Source of the DNA: Schizochytrium sp. TIO01
Lineage: Eukaryota > Sar > Bigyra > Thraustochytrida > Thraustochytriidae
DNA length: 64,000 nt
NCBI GenBank assembly: GCA_004764695.1
Contig: SMSO01000032.1
Span: 3,330,983-3,394,982 of the forward strand
Direction of reading: 5' to 3'
Of the stretch, positions 21,710 to 31,800 are shown piece after piece. A program made the position numbers and the translations under genes. Position 1 is the stretch's first letter; each line of letters opens with the position of its first letter. Below the pieces are notes generated by a model. That model was given only the letters and a program-made list of their open reading frames with translations. It did no database searches and was not told where the DNA came from.

Positions 21710-24700
21710 TGTCGAGGGAGAAATGTTCTAAGGCAATCACAACTGCCGAGTTTGAGGATTGTTCACCAATAAAAGGAGAATGTGAAATTCGAAGCTGCTT
21801 ATACTGAAACTATAAAATGATACACTATATATTTGCACAATCTTCCAAAGGAACAACAGATTACTAAAATCGGTGTGGTCCTACTCATTAGACATCAAGA
21901 AGTATAGTGTCCCATATAACTAAAGAATCATAGTTATGGAAGTCGTTCGAATGATTCGATGGCCCTATTGTCTGATCTTAATCTGATAACTTTTATAGCT
22001 CTCTCTCGAGAGAAGCTGGCTTTTAATCTACAAATCCAGACGAAAACTTGTCCATTTTACTTTGTGTTGTCACTGTGTTATTTGCATTTTATTTCGGCGT
22101 TTTGAGTTACCCTTGGCGGCGATTAAGTATTGGGACCGGCAGAAGAGCAACTGGGTCAGGCATGATGTCCCAAACTTACTTTATAAGAAAGCTCTCAGCT
22201 TTCCTCAACCAACCTAGGTGCTGGTCCATAGCTTTCTCTCCAAGACAGCTGGCGTTTATTCGTCTAGTTTATTGCCGTATTGAGAAATTCAGCAGCTTGA
22301 TGCATTCTTTTGTTCAGCTATGCATTCTCCCATCAACCAGGTCTGGTAGTTCACATGATATGTCATGTCCACAGCTTGAAGCACTTCAGGCAGTACATGT
22401 TAAAAAAGTCTGCCGAGGCGGACAAAGTAAAAAACCTGATGAAGTAGATAGGTGAGGAAAGAACTGATGGACTAGATTTATCTACACGAATGTCATCACG
22501 CAGGAATTAGATGGCTTATAATATTGTCTGTCATCAAACACTTCGAGTCGAACTAACCATTTTCGCACGCTTATTATTTTCAAGTCGGAAAACCTCTCGA
22601 ACTTTTGCAACTCCTCAATGCTATACTTCTTGATTCACCTACCTTAATGGATCTTATTATGCAATACTTATTTTTTTATAACATTTAAGGTGTAAAATCG
22701 TAATGGCGCTCTGATCCTCGGTAAAATATTGATTGGAGTCTAAGTTCTGAAAGTGAGTGGCAATATTGATCAAAAACGTGGCTAGACTTTGCGATAGACC
22801 CAACTTTACCAGCGAACTTCTACAACGCCATCCTTCTACAATAGGCTTGCAACCTCCATGAGTATCTTTCTAGCAAAAAACAATTGCCAGAAGCTTGATG
22901 GGGCGGTAATAAATTAACATCCATGCTATGGTGGAATGAAAAACAACATTCTTATTGAATCCTTTTTTTTTTTTTGAGCTGTGATTTTTTACTGCGGTAC
23001 GGTATCGCAGATGTAATCAGTCTTCTTCTTTCTAGAAATACCGACAACTCCTCGCCCTTCACTCTCAAATAGTGAACAAGCGCCTGGCTTTCTAGATACC
23101 ATAAACAGTTCTTCGCGTACTCTGAGATCTAAGCGCCACATTGTTCAAGGAAATTTGAAACCTTCCTTTGGTTACCTATATATGATATAGTAAGTTCTCC
23201 TACTTGATTTCCTACCAGTGATGGAAATTTCTACCCACTTGTTGAGCCTACTAATAGTAAAAAAAAGATGAAATTATCTTCTGCTGGGTTTTGACCAATA
23301 ATATTACAAACCATGACCTATTATTAGCGACGAGATAGTTCGCCGGTGTAGTCCTGTTCAAGGTTATTTGACTCAACAAATAAACAAAATCTAGTCTGCT
23401 AGTTTCATTTGGGCGTTTGTCCAGCCCGCAAGACAAAGGAAAATCGCGACTTCCAGGAAGATTGCAAGTTCTCGATTATTTCGCTTTACTTAGCATTAAT
23501 AGGGATCCATATATTACTACTTTCAGAATGAACAGATTTGTCCCCGCATTCCGATGAAAGAACTTTATCGTGAATTTCAGCAAACTATAGTACTGCCATA
23601 CCATCGTACCATCGTGGTGTTAGAAACGGGGTGACTTTATATACAGGATAGAAAAGTTGAAGTCCCCTTTTTGAAAAACTAGTACACTACAGAACCAGAT
23701 GTAAGTCCCAAAGTGTAATCTCAATTGATAAGTCTTATTTCAGTACCCATGGTCATACTAACTGCTTCCGCTTAAAGCAATCGGCCATCGATCACTTAGT
23801 AGTGCTGTAGAGCCCATGTATTGCACAAAGGGTTCCAACATCCTGTATGCGGCCTCTTTCATGCAAACATAAAAAGAAATAATAGTAGTATGCTGTGGAA
23901 TCTTTAATGTTAACCTTGATAGGGTCTCTCATACTCAAACTTGCAGAGGGGATTTTAGCAAAAGTTGAAACCAAGCAAACAAATAAACTGGAACACCAAC
24001 CAAATTTCCTGAGTACACCTTTATTTTCACTCTTTGTACCTCAGATAGGCACTCTTGTAGAGGTAGCAAACATCTTTGACGCAGCTAACGCGACCAAACG
24101 GGATATATAATTAAATGATAATTGACAGCTTTCGAAAGGAAAGAAGGGAGGAGCAACAGCAGAGGCTAAGCTTTCTTCAAGTTTGTGAAGATGATAATAT
24201 ATGCAGAGAATATCTAAGTTTAAAATATACTCACTTAGTTTAAAACCGTGCCCTGTTGGTTCCCTATCACGCAGCTCAACAGAAAGACAAAGTCACTCTT
24301 ATTCACACACGAAAGTCTACTCATTTGAAGTACAAAAGAGACAAGAAAAATATTTTTTTTGTTTTTGTGTCCAAGGTTTAGCCCTTTTAAGTGCATATCA
24401 ATGTTGCGATACACTGAGGTGAAGATACTTATTAAATATGTCTTCGCAGATAGTAAGCAGCGTCAAGTTCTCATACACTTGAACAAAGAGGGGTGTGCCA
24501 ATCAAAATGCTTAACGGGAATCCCAATAAAATGCGGATGCAATTCGTAGGGAGCGAACCCATCATAATTACACCACATGCATCGATTGCACTACTCATTG
24601 GAATACAGAATTAACCAAATTATTGAAGCCAAATTAAGCCTCCTCAGCATACACTGTTTCTAGCTTTTGAGCATGACGAAATGCTATGTTATCTCGCCCA

Positions 24701-24863
24701 CAGATATAGACCCCTCAATCTAGTATTCTAATAATAAGGACGTTTCGCGTGTATCAATGAAAAAAAAAAAAAAAAAAACTTAAAATATCGTATGTGTCAC
24801 TCCGCAGCTTTTGCATAATTGAACCACGCATGGAATTTTTAAGCTGGTTTATTCTTGCTATAT
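21710..24863. other. intergenic, no gene recognised
   Basis: The first 300 bp are the likely promoter region of the gene at 17225-21709. I recognise nothing else. A 135-codon + frame at 22048-22455 has no ATG at its beginning and no known motif. A poly-A run lies at about 24762-24778, just downstream of the transposase-like gene. Confidence 0.45.
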
Positions 24864-26138
24864 CTATGCACCTGCAGGGGGTTCGCTTTGAACCCTTTTG
24901 TTGAAAGGAAATCTACCTTCAGGATTAATAGCAAAACCACACACCCGTTTTTTGCCATCCTTTGGAAGGAGCTCTGTCCGCTTTAAGTTGATATCGTGAT
25001 GCCACTGGGCCCAGCAAGTAACACGTTGAGATGTCGAGTTACGGAGTTGCTTATGCAAAGCAACGGTACATATATCACAAGTCTGAGCAGTGGGCTCTCC
25101 ACACATAACGCAGCGCTTCTTCTTCCCTTGAGCAAGCGGAATGTCTCTGTGGAGGTTTGATGAAAGCCGGAGCTTTCTCAAGTCCATAGTGTTGGCTGCA
25201 TTGAGAATCCTACGGCGAGGAACTTTCTGTTGCAACCTATCGATCTCGTCATCCCCCAGAGGTCTAGACACCAAATTGTTTGTGGGTGGCAACATATCAA
25301 CGGCATCAGCTCCGTGTGGGTTTAAAGACTTGTAACCAAGCTGTATCAAGTCCAGTGCTAAGGCACTCCCAAAGGTGGAGAGTGAACCAACTTCTCTGCA
25401 GCTTTCTTCGTATTTCTGGATCCCCTTCCATCGAAAGCTTTCATCTAGCACGACCACTTGAAAAAGTCGCCATAATCGAAACGAGGTGCCTAATGCTTCG
25501 ACAATCTTCTCAACCGTTGCCTTTGCCTCAAACGTAATGTGAATATCACCACTAGAAAAACTATCAATATCAGCTTCTGAAGAAAATAAAACTCTTTTTT
25601 CATCATGAAGCCTTACAAATCCCTCTCCAAGGACCTCGCGCGATGAAGCAAAAAAATATGAATCTAGTTCACGAAATCTCGCAGCATTCTCAGCCACCGA
25701 AGCGTGACGGTGCTGTGGAGGTTCTCCCATGATTGGCTCTGAACCTCTCAGATATGCCAGCAGCTCGTCAAAACGGGACACGGTAAGCAAGTGGCTAGTT
25801 TGACCCAACCGTTTCCACGCAATATAACTTTCCAGTACCTCAAAACTCAGAGCTTTCCCTTTTCGATCAAATAAAAACCAAATGAGCATGCCTAGCCATG
25901 TTGTAAACTCCCCCTCGGATACAGGCTTAATCTGGTTGATGTCTAAGCAGTTCATATTGGTACAGCGCATACCTTGATTCATCCACTTGATCAGGGCACA
26001 GACAGCCACATTGTCGACCACAAAAAGAAAGAATTGACCTGGGCTGATTGCCTGCGGATCCGTGAAGCCCGCGACGTACAGTTTCTGTTTAAGTTTTGCG
26101 GCAGCGCGCTCAATTTGGATTTTGACCTGAGTGCTCAT
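24864..26138 (-). CDS. piggyBac-like transposase-derived protein
   Basis: This 424-residue protein resembles the piggyBac (DDE_Tnp_1_7/PGBD) family. The region 72-135 (EFTTWLGMLIWFL, a tryptophan-containing helix, then SRFDELLAYLR) corresponds to the family's N-terminal dimerisation and DNA-binding part. A cysteine-rich end (CVMC at 343-346, CDIC at 354-357, C375, H380/H381) resembles its C-terminal zinc-binding domain. Typical transposases of this family are about 550-600 residues, so the catalytic core is short. Of the expected acidic triad only LDESF at 231-235 is suggestive, and HDEK near 178-181 could be a degraded first motif. I found no inverted terminal repeats with TTAA target sites nearby. 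It is probably an inactive or domesticated derivative, although the frame is fully open. It shares its strand with the vWA genes. Stop TAG. Confidence 0.5.
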   Translation of the reverse strand: MSTQVKIQIERAAAKLKQKLYVAGFTDPQAISPGQFFLFVVDNVAVCALIKWMNQGMRCTNMNCLDINQIKPVSEGEFTTWLGMLIWFLFDRKGKALSFEVLESYIAWKRLGQTSHLLTVSRFDELLAYLRGSEPIMGEPPQHRHASVAENAARFRELDSYFFASSREVLGEGFVRLHDEKRVLFSSEADIDSFSSGDIHITFEAKATVEKIVEALGTSFRLWRLFQVVVLDESFRWKGIQKYEESCREVGSLSTFGSALALDLIQLGYKSLNPHGADAVDMLPPTNNLVSRPLGDDEIDRLQQKVPRRRILNAANTMDLRKLRLSSNLHRDIPLAQGKKKRCVMCGEPTAQTCDICTVALHKQLRNSTSQRVTCWAQWHHDINLKRTELLPKDGKKRVCGFAINPEGRFPFNKRVQSEPPAGA

Positions 26139-26670
26139 GGTTTTTTACACAGCCTCTGGTCGCTTCTGTTCAAAGACCGTGAATATACAAAGAGTTGAAA
26201 ATCGGCAGTTTCTAGGCAGACAGCTCCAGACCGATCAAATCACCACTAGGCAATGGACTTCCCAAGTTTGCTCGAGGGTCTCAGAAGAAGGAAGCGAGCA
26301 GGTCCTGGCTAGCTCTGCTGTAGCTTGTGGGTTGAGTTGAACCCTAGGCGCTGTCCTCAGATGGCGCCTCCAGCCACAGTTCCAACGAAAGCAAGAGCGC
26401 CCTAAGCCAACGAGAGTACAACAGTCTTGGCGATCAATCTGATTTGCCCTGAAAGCAACAAGCCTTCCGAAAGGCCTCTCCCAAGCCCTGAAGACGGTAT
26501 CAAAGCCCCCGACACAGATTGTATAGTTTGCGCCGAGGGTTGTGGGTTTCTATTAAACTTAAAAAAATAGTAAGAAAGAAGGAAAAGGGAGAGGAAAAGC
26601 ATCATCAATCATTGATATATAAGTACCATCAAAAGGCAACCTCTTAAGCTAAATTATAGTAATGAGATAA
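26139..26670. other. gap upstream of transposase-like gene
   Basis: About 530 bp with no gene seen. It separates the transposase-like gene from a possible coding relic on the opposite strand and would hold the 5' region of the former. Confidence 0.5.
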
Positions 26671-27147
26671 ACCACTACCGTGGCTGCTGGAAAAAACCAG
26701 ATTAGTACTACTGCCTATTACCTTGGTCACTTTCAGGGGGAAACGCTGAGGGCAAAATTAAGGGATTTCGTTGGGGAAATTTGCAAGAGCAATGGTTTAG
26801 AAGGCCTGGAGGAGTCTAGGTGTTGCGCAATAAAGCTGAAGGACAGGCTGGTATTGCTCGGTGTGCAGACTGAAGTGAAGTTGGGATGTGGTGGTCCTTA
26901 GCAGATGCGGTGTGAGAACAATCTCCACAACGTAAAGGTGAAATGTATTTTCAAGGGCTTCAAGGCAGGCAAGGAAACCGATGCGACGGCTGTCAACAAG
27001 AAAAATCATGTGGTTGCTCGAACAGGATTGGAGAAAAAGATTTTTTCAATTGTAAATGTCTATCTTTTGAATCTAGAACATAGGAGTACGAAAGAAAATG
27101 TGATGACAAATACTTGCTTGGTGCCGGCAAGCTACCAATTAAGTTAG
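26671..27147 (+). pseudogene. coding-like frame interrupted by one TAG
   Basis: A single + frame is open for about 155 codons except for one TAG at 26899-26901. Before it the frame reads KLRDFVGEICKSNGLEGLE and ends VKLGCGGP. After it the frame reads HNVKVKCIFKGFKAGKETD and continues to a stop overlapping the 3' end of the vWA gene at 27144-28877. No ATG opens the first half; an ATG follows just after the TAG. I recognise no domain. It may be a decayed gene or transposon remnant next to the piggyBac-like gene. Confidence 0.28.
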
Positions 27148-28877
27148 TCCTCGATGTCACAAAGTTCACTGATAATATAGTCACCAACATCAGTAATGAC
27201 GTCAGGGTAGGTGTCAACGCGAAGGTCCTCCAAATTTCCAAAAAGGTTGGTTTTGGCCTTAGTACCGACACGAATGTACGCCAAGTAGACGTCGTCATCA
27301 GTGCCTTCAATGCCGTCAACACCCTTGCGAAGATCCTCGGCAACCGACTTGACGCACTTCTTAGCGTTAGTAGGATATCCATTAGCCTTGCATAAAGTGT
27401 TCTTGTTGGCTTTTCCATCTGTGAAAATGATGGCGATCCTCCGAAAGAGACCAGTGCGCACTGCAGTCTCCTCGAACAAATCTTGAGCTGTTATCAGAGC
27501 TGCACCAACACCTGTTCCTGAGCTCGTATCCTCGAGTGCATCGACAGCAATACTAAATTTAGAGAGGCTTGTTGCGCGCGAGTCGTCAAAGCCCCATACA
27601 AGAGTGGCATCGGAATCAAATTGAATCATAGCGAGACGAGAGTCTTCTTCGGTACTCCCAAGCTGGAAGGCGCTTCCAAGTTGCCGAACGAAGTTTTTCA
27701 CCATTTCGAATTGTTTGCTATCAATCGATCCAGAGCTGTCAAGAATGAAAACAATGTCATTGGCACGTGAAGAACATGACAAAACCGAGGCGATAGGAGA
27801 CATGGTCGGAGCAGACGTGGGGGCATCTGTTGTGGGAAGCCCATAGGAAGCACAGTCAGATTTAGTACCAGTAACATAGTATGCGTTACGTGACTTCGCT
27901 TTGGTGCTTTTTCTGCGCAGGTAGCATGTAGTGAGGTCCGTGCGGTAGGTCCAAGTGGTACAAGGCGAAAGATTATTGCACTCCTGAGCGCACTTTGCAG
28001 CTGACTCAATGTCATCCATAGTGAGCAAAGTGTCACCTCCAATGTAATCTTTGAATTGTACTTCACATTCATCATCGAGAGGACATTCGCGAGGGCCGGA
28101 CGTGAATTTGTCTTGGTTTGTCTTCATTACGTAATTGTTTTTTAGAAGCTTACATAGCCCATCTTGTCTCCATGTAAAACCTTCGCACGCTTCATAGGCA
28201 AGACACTCGTCGTGGCAATCTTCCGCATTGCCAACCTTCTTAATCGATTTCACCGTCTTGCCTCCTTTGTACATCACATCTTCAGTGATACAATATGTGC
28301 TGGAGCTTTTGTCACTTGTTGGAGCATATGTTGGGCTGTCTGTGGGAGTGTTAGTTGGCATGCTAGTGGGGGTCGATGTTGGGCTGAGCGTAGGGCTAAC
28401 TGTCGGCGACGCCGTGGGTGCTACACTCGGGTGGAGGGTGGGCGAGCTAGTTGGGCTATCCGAAGGGCTCACCGTGGGTGTCATAGTAGGGGAAAGGGTT
28501 GGCGCTTGCGTACAGTACTTCGGGCCAGACGTGCATTTGCTATAGCCAGAACCCGACTTTTCAGCTGAGATGGAGATAAAGAGTCTGCAGTAGCCAAAGA
28601 CGAGGTCAGAATTGAATGTCCAATGTTGGCACTCCGAATTGTGAACGCAGTGCTCTTGACATTGGCCAACATTGGCAAATAGTAGATCCAAAAGAGTCAA
28701 GCTCAGAATGATCTTGCTCGAGTCATCTTGCTCGTACATAGTATTCTCCTTGTAGCAGCTTGTATCAGAGGAAGTCGGATATGCTGTTGATGATGTTAAG
28801 GAGCGATCCCCGTGTACAGTCGCAAGCATTGATAAAGCTAGGATAAGACATGTAGCCTTCAAACCATGGAGGTTCAT
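27144..28877 (-). CDS. secreted PAN/PAN/PAN/vWA protein with short Pro-Thr linker (paralogue D)
   Basis: This 577-residue member has a signal peptide at 1-23. A PAN/Apple-like module (about 40-120) has the HSECQHWTF core. A Pro-Thr-Ser linker spans about 122-190 and is built from varied, not tandem-identical, units. Two further PAN/Apple-like modules occupy about 194-345, including EACEGFTW and WTYRTD cores. The vWA domain is at 372-577, with a complete MIDAS: DSSGS from Asp380, SGTGVG and FTDG. Domain order matches the gene at 17225-21709, minus the giant stalk, so these two form a subfamily distinct from the lectin-bearing pair. The start in AAGATGAACC is followed directly by the signal peptide. 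Stop TAA. Likely extracellular; ligand unknown. Confidence 0.87.
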   Translation of the reverse strand: MNLHGLKATCLILALSMLATVHGDRSLTSSTAYPTSSDTSCYKENTMYEQDDSSKIILSLTLLDLLFANVGQCQEHCVHNSECQHWTFNSDLVFGYCRLFISISAEKSGSGYSKCTSGPKYCTQAPTLSPTMTPTVSPSDSPTSSPTLHPSVAPTASPTVSPTLSPTSTPTSMPTNTPTDSPTYAPTSDKSSSTYCITEDVMYKGGKTVKSIKKVGNAEDCHDECLAYEACEGFTWRQDGLCKLLKNNYVMKTNQDKFTSGPRECPLDDECEVQFKDYIGGDTLLTMDDIESAAKCAQECNNLSPCTTWTYRTDLTTCYLRRKSTKAKSRNAYYVTGTKSDCASYGLPTTDAPTSAPTMSPIASVLSCSSRANDIVFILDSSGSIDSKQFEMVKNFVRQLGSAFQLGSTEEDSRLAMIQFDSDATLVWGFDDSRATSLSKFSIAVDALEDTSSGTGVGAALITAQDLFEETAVRTGLFRRIAIIFTDGKANKNTLCKANGYPTNAKKCVKSVAEDLRKGVDGIEGTDDDVYLAYIRVGTKAKTNLFGNLEDLRVDTYPDVITDVGDYIISELCDIED

Positions 28878-31800
28878 CTTGCTTTATACAAGCGAGTATA
28901 GAGGAGGGCTTGTTTAATTGGTGGTACACGGACCGTACTAAAGCTAGCTTGACAGTTGAAGATGTCGGAGGTTGGCGAAGGTGTATTATGGGTTTGGTTC
29001 AAGACGTTTTGGGCCTCTCCACAATTTTATATTCTCATTTTAAAAAAGAAATCGTTGTTTCCTTATATCTCTTATATCTCCCTCTAATTTGTGGGTGGTG
29101 GATTCTGACAGCTTATGGGCAGTAAAAGAAAGAAAACCTAATTATATTCGACTCTTTCGGGAACATCAAAACAGGGAAATTGTTAGTCAGAACAACTTTT
29201 CTCTTCATGCATCGTTTCGACGCGGGATCGTGTTAAAGAATAGCATGAGATAGTACATTACTATGTCGAGCGGCTCTCTAGACACTTGGCCTCTAGAGGC
29301 AATTGTGCTCCCTGTTGGGACATTATGTAACTGTCTTTTGGAGAGAGACTCAGCAAACACTTTTTTTAAATTAAATTTTGTATACCTCGTTTCCTTATTT
29401 TCGTTTCTTCCCAAAGTACCATATAGTATTCGAATACAAGACGCCTGGGGTTTCCTAGATTCTAGCCACCTGGCAGGTACTTTCATCACTATTTGTTTAT
29501 TTTACGGCCCGCCTGTGAGGAAAACGCAATGAGCATGTTTTAAAAAGCTTGCTTAAAAATTTGAACTAAAGAAAATCGATCTCTGTTTTCTATGTATCTA
29601 AGAAGACAGATACTCGTATTCTATTGAATTGATGAACTGATATAGTACCGCATAATGCAGTCCCGAATACAAGAGCTAACCTGTTTTGAGGGAGCACAGT
29701 TAGAATCAAACCCTTGAGGGGACGGCTGAATTCGTGGCAAGTGACATCAGCTTGTGGGCTTGCGACCCTTGAAATCCAGTTTTTGACGACACTTTTAGAC
29801 TTATCTAATGCAAGATCGTGCATCAACTGGGCTGGAGACTGACGCTGACCTAAACATGTACCATACTTTTAAAAAAGAGGTGAAGTTGTAATGCGTATTC
29901 ATTGTAGAATGGGTTCAGAGTTTTCATTCAGTGGGCACGCATCGATTTTTTTTATTTAAGTATAAACTATTTCAGACTACAAATATTTGAGGGCTCATCG
30001 AACAGGAGTTATGCGATTCAAAGAAGCGACGTGTTTACAGCAGCAACTGCGTATGTATCTGAATTCCTGTTGAGATATGGAGCTTACCCCTCAAAAAGCT
30101 AATCGTGTCGAAGGATTGGCATATTAGTTTGGGCCCTTCTACCAACTCATAGAATCTACCCCTAATTTGTTGAGAATTAGCTGCATCAGGTAATGCCAGA
30201 AGCCAAGCTTGGCATGACACGTAAAGAGTATTCTTGAATTGCACCACAAGGTTAGAAACAATATCGTGTATCCGTCGAAAAATAAAAATTTGTCCAAGAT
30301 CAAACTCTCCAAACTTTATCCAGGCTTTGTTTTGTACGGACCGAGAGGCATTAGAGATCTTACCCTGCACGCGCTTTCTCAATTATGCAGCTTATCGTTC
30401 TGCTGGCGTTCGGAGGACACAGCACATACAACTCACTTGTATAGTAACCGGTGCAAAATAAGATAAATTGAGACCGTCTCTGCAACTCCGAATTCGCTGG
30501 ATAAATTTAGTACCAAGACCACAAATACTGGTTTTGGAGGCCTTGATCCGCAAAGTCGCTGAACATTCGCTAATTCCCTTGTTTAAATGAGGAAAACCCC
30601 TCAAAATACCATACGCTGAGCTTTGTGGCATAGGCAATGTCCACGAGGCTCTACAAAGCAATTGCGTAGCCTGGAGCCTCCGTGCTGTAATAGCGGAAAT
30701 AATTCTTTTTTCAATTCTTTATTCAATTCTTTATAGCGTTGTGACTTGGTTTGTAGAACTCAGTTGTTCCATTGTCCTTTCATGATTTATTGTTTAGGTT
30801 TTCATCGCATACTTTTTTTCCAGCACTCAAAATTCTCTAAACGTTAAGGAGTACAAACTTCGTTCTGTAAAGGAAACTCAGAGAAATGATATTTGCAGGT
30901 CAGCTCGGAGGAATGCATTCAGTTACTTATACTGCGAGTACGTTTTAGACTTTCCTACAAGTCCCGAGGAGTTTCAATATAGGGTAGCAATTATTCCTTT
31001 TTAGATAGACCGTGCAATCTTCCTTCAAGTGGCATCTTTTAGGTTTAGAAGAAGCAACTCAGGGTCATTTAAGTTTTTAATTCTGAAACCTGGGAATCAG
31101 AAATTCTCAGCAGGCTTGCTGTAGACGTGACCAATCGCGCGGATCGTTGCTTTGATAGTATACTCCATCGCTCCATGATACTTTGAAGTAACCGACATGG
31201 AAAAAAGCTTCCCTCCACTGTATTTTCATCAAGTCCGTAGCTTCAGAGTGTCCCATTTCTTCAGTTTCATCGTATCTCTCATTCGTCGACATCTTTACTT
31301 CGAGCAAGATAACGCGAATCTATCTCTGTATAGGATTAATTATGCGTCTTGTTGCGGACCGCGAAAAGCTCTATGAAGCCAATACCTTAAGGAAGAACCA
31401 AGCTCTATGCTTTGATAGAATAAGGCGAAGGCAGGGGTTATTACAATAACATTGAAATGCCTTCCAAATCACGTGTTGTTTCTCAGAGAGAATGATCTCA
31501 ACGACTTCTGCCCTTTCAACACTTTTGGTTTTTGCTTACTTTGTTCATCTTTAAAATCATTTTTTTCTTTTAGTAAGAATGGCTAATAAAGTTACCTAGA
31601 TAAGAGCAAGTTGATATTGAAAGGCTTAATTACAATTGCTTCTTTCTGCTAGTAAGAGTGAATGTCAACTGTAAACAAGCAAAAGGAAATCAAAGCTATA
31701 GATTTAGGTTGTTTCGTATATTTCTTCAAACAAAGCTCGAGGTAACACGGATTCTGGTCCAACAAGTAAATAAGTCCCGTACCTAGCTAAACGTGGCAGG

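Noticed and set aside
24700-26650. Terminal inverted repeats and TTAA target sites of a piggyBac element
   Set aside because: TTAA words exist near 24780 and 26644, but the flanking sequences are not inverted copies of each other.
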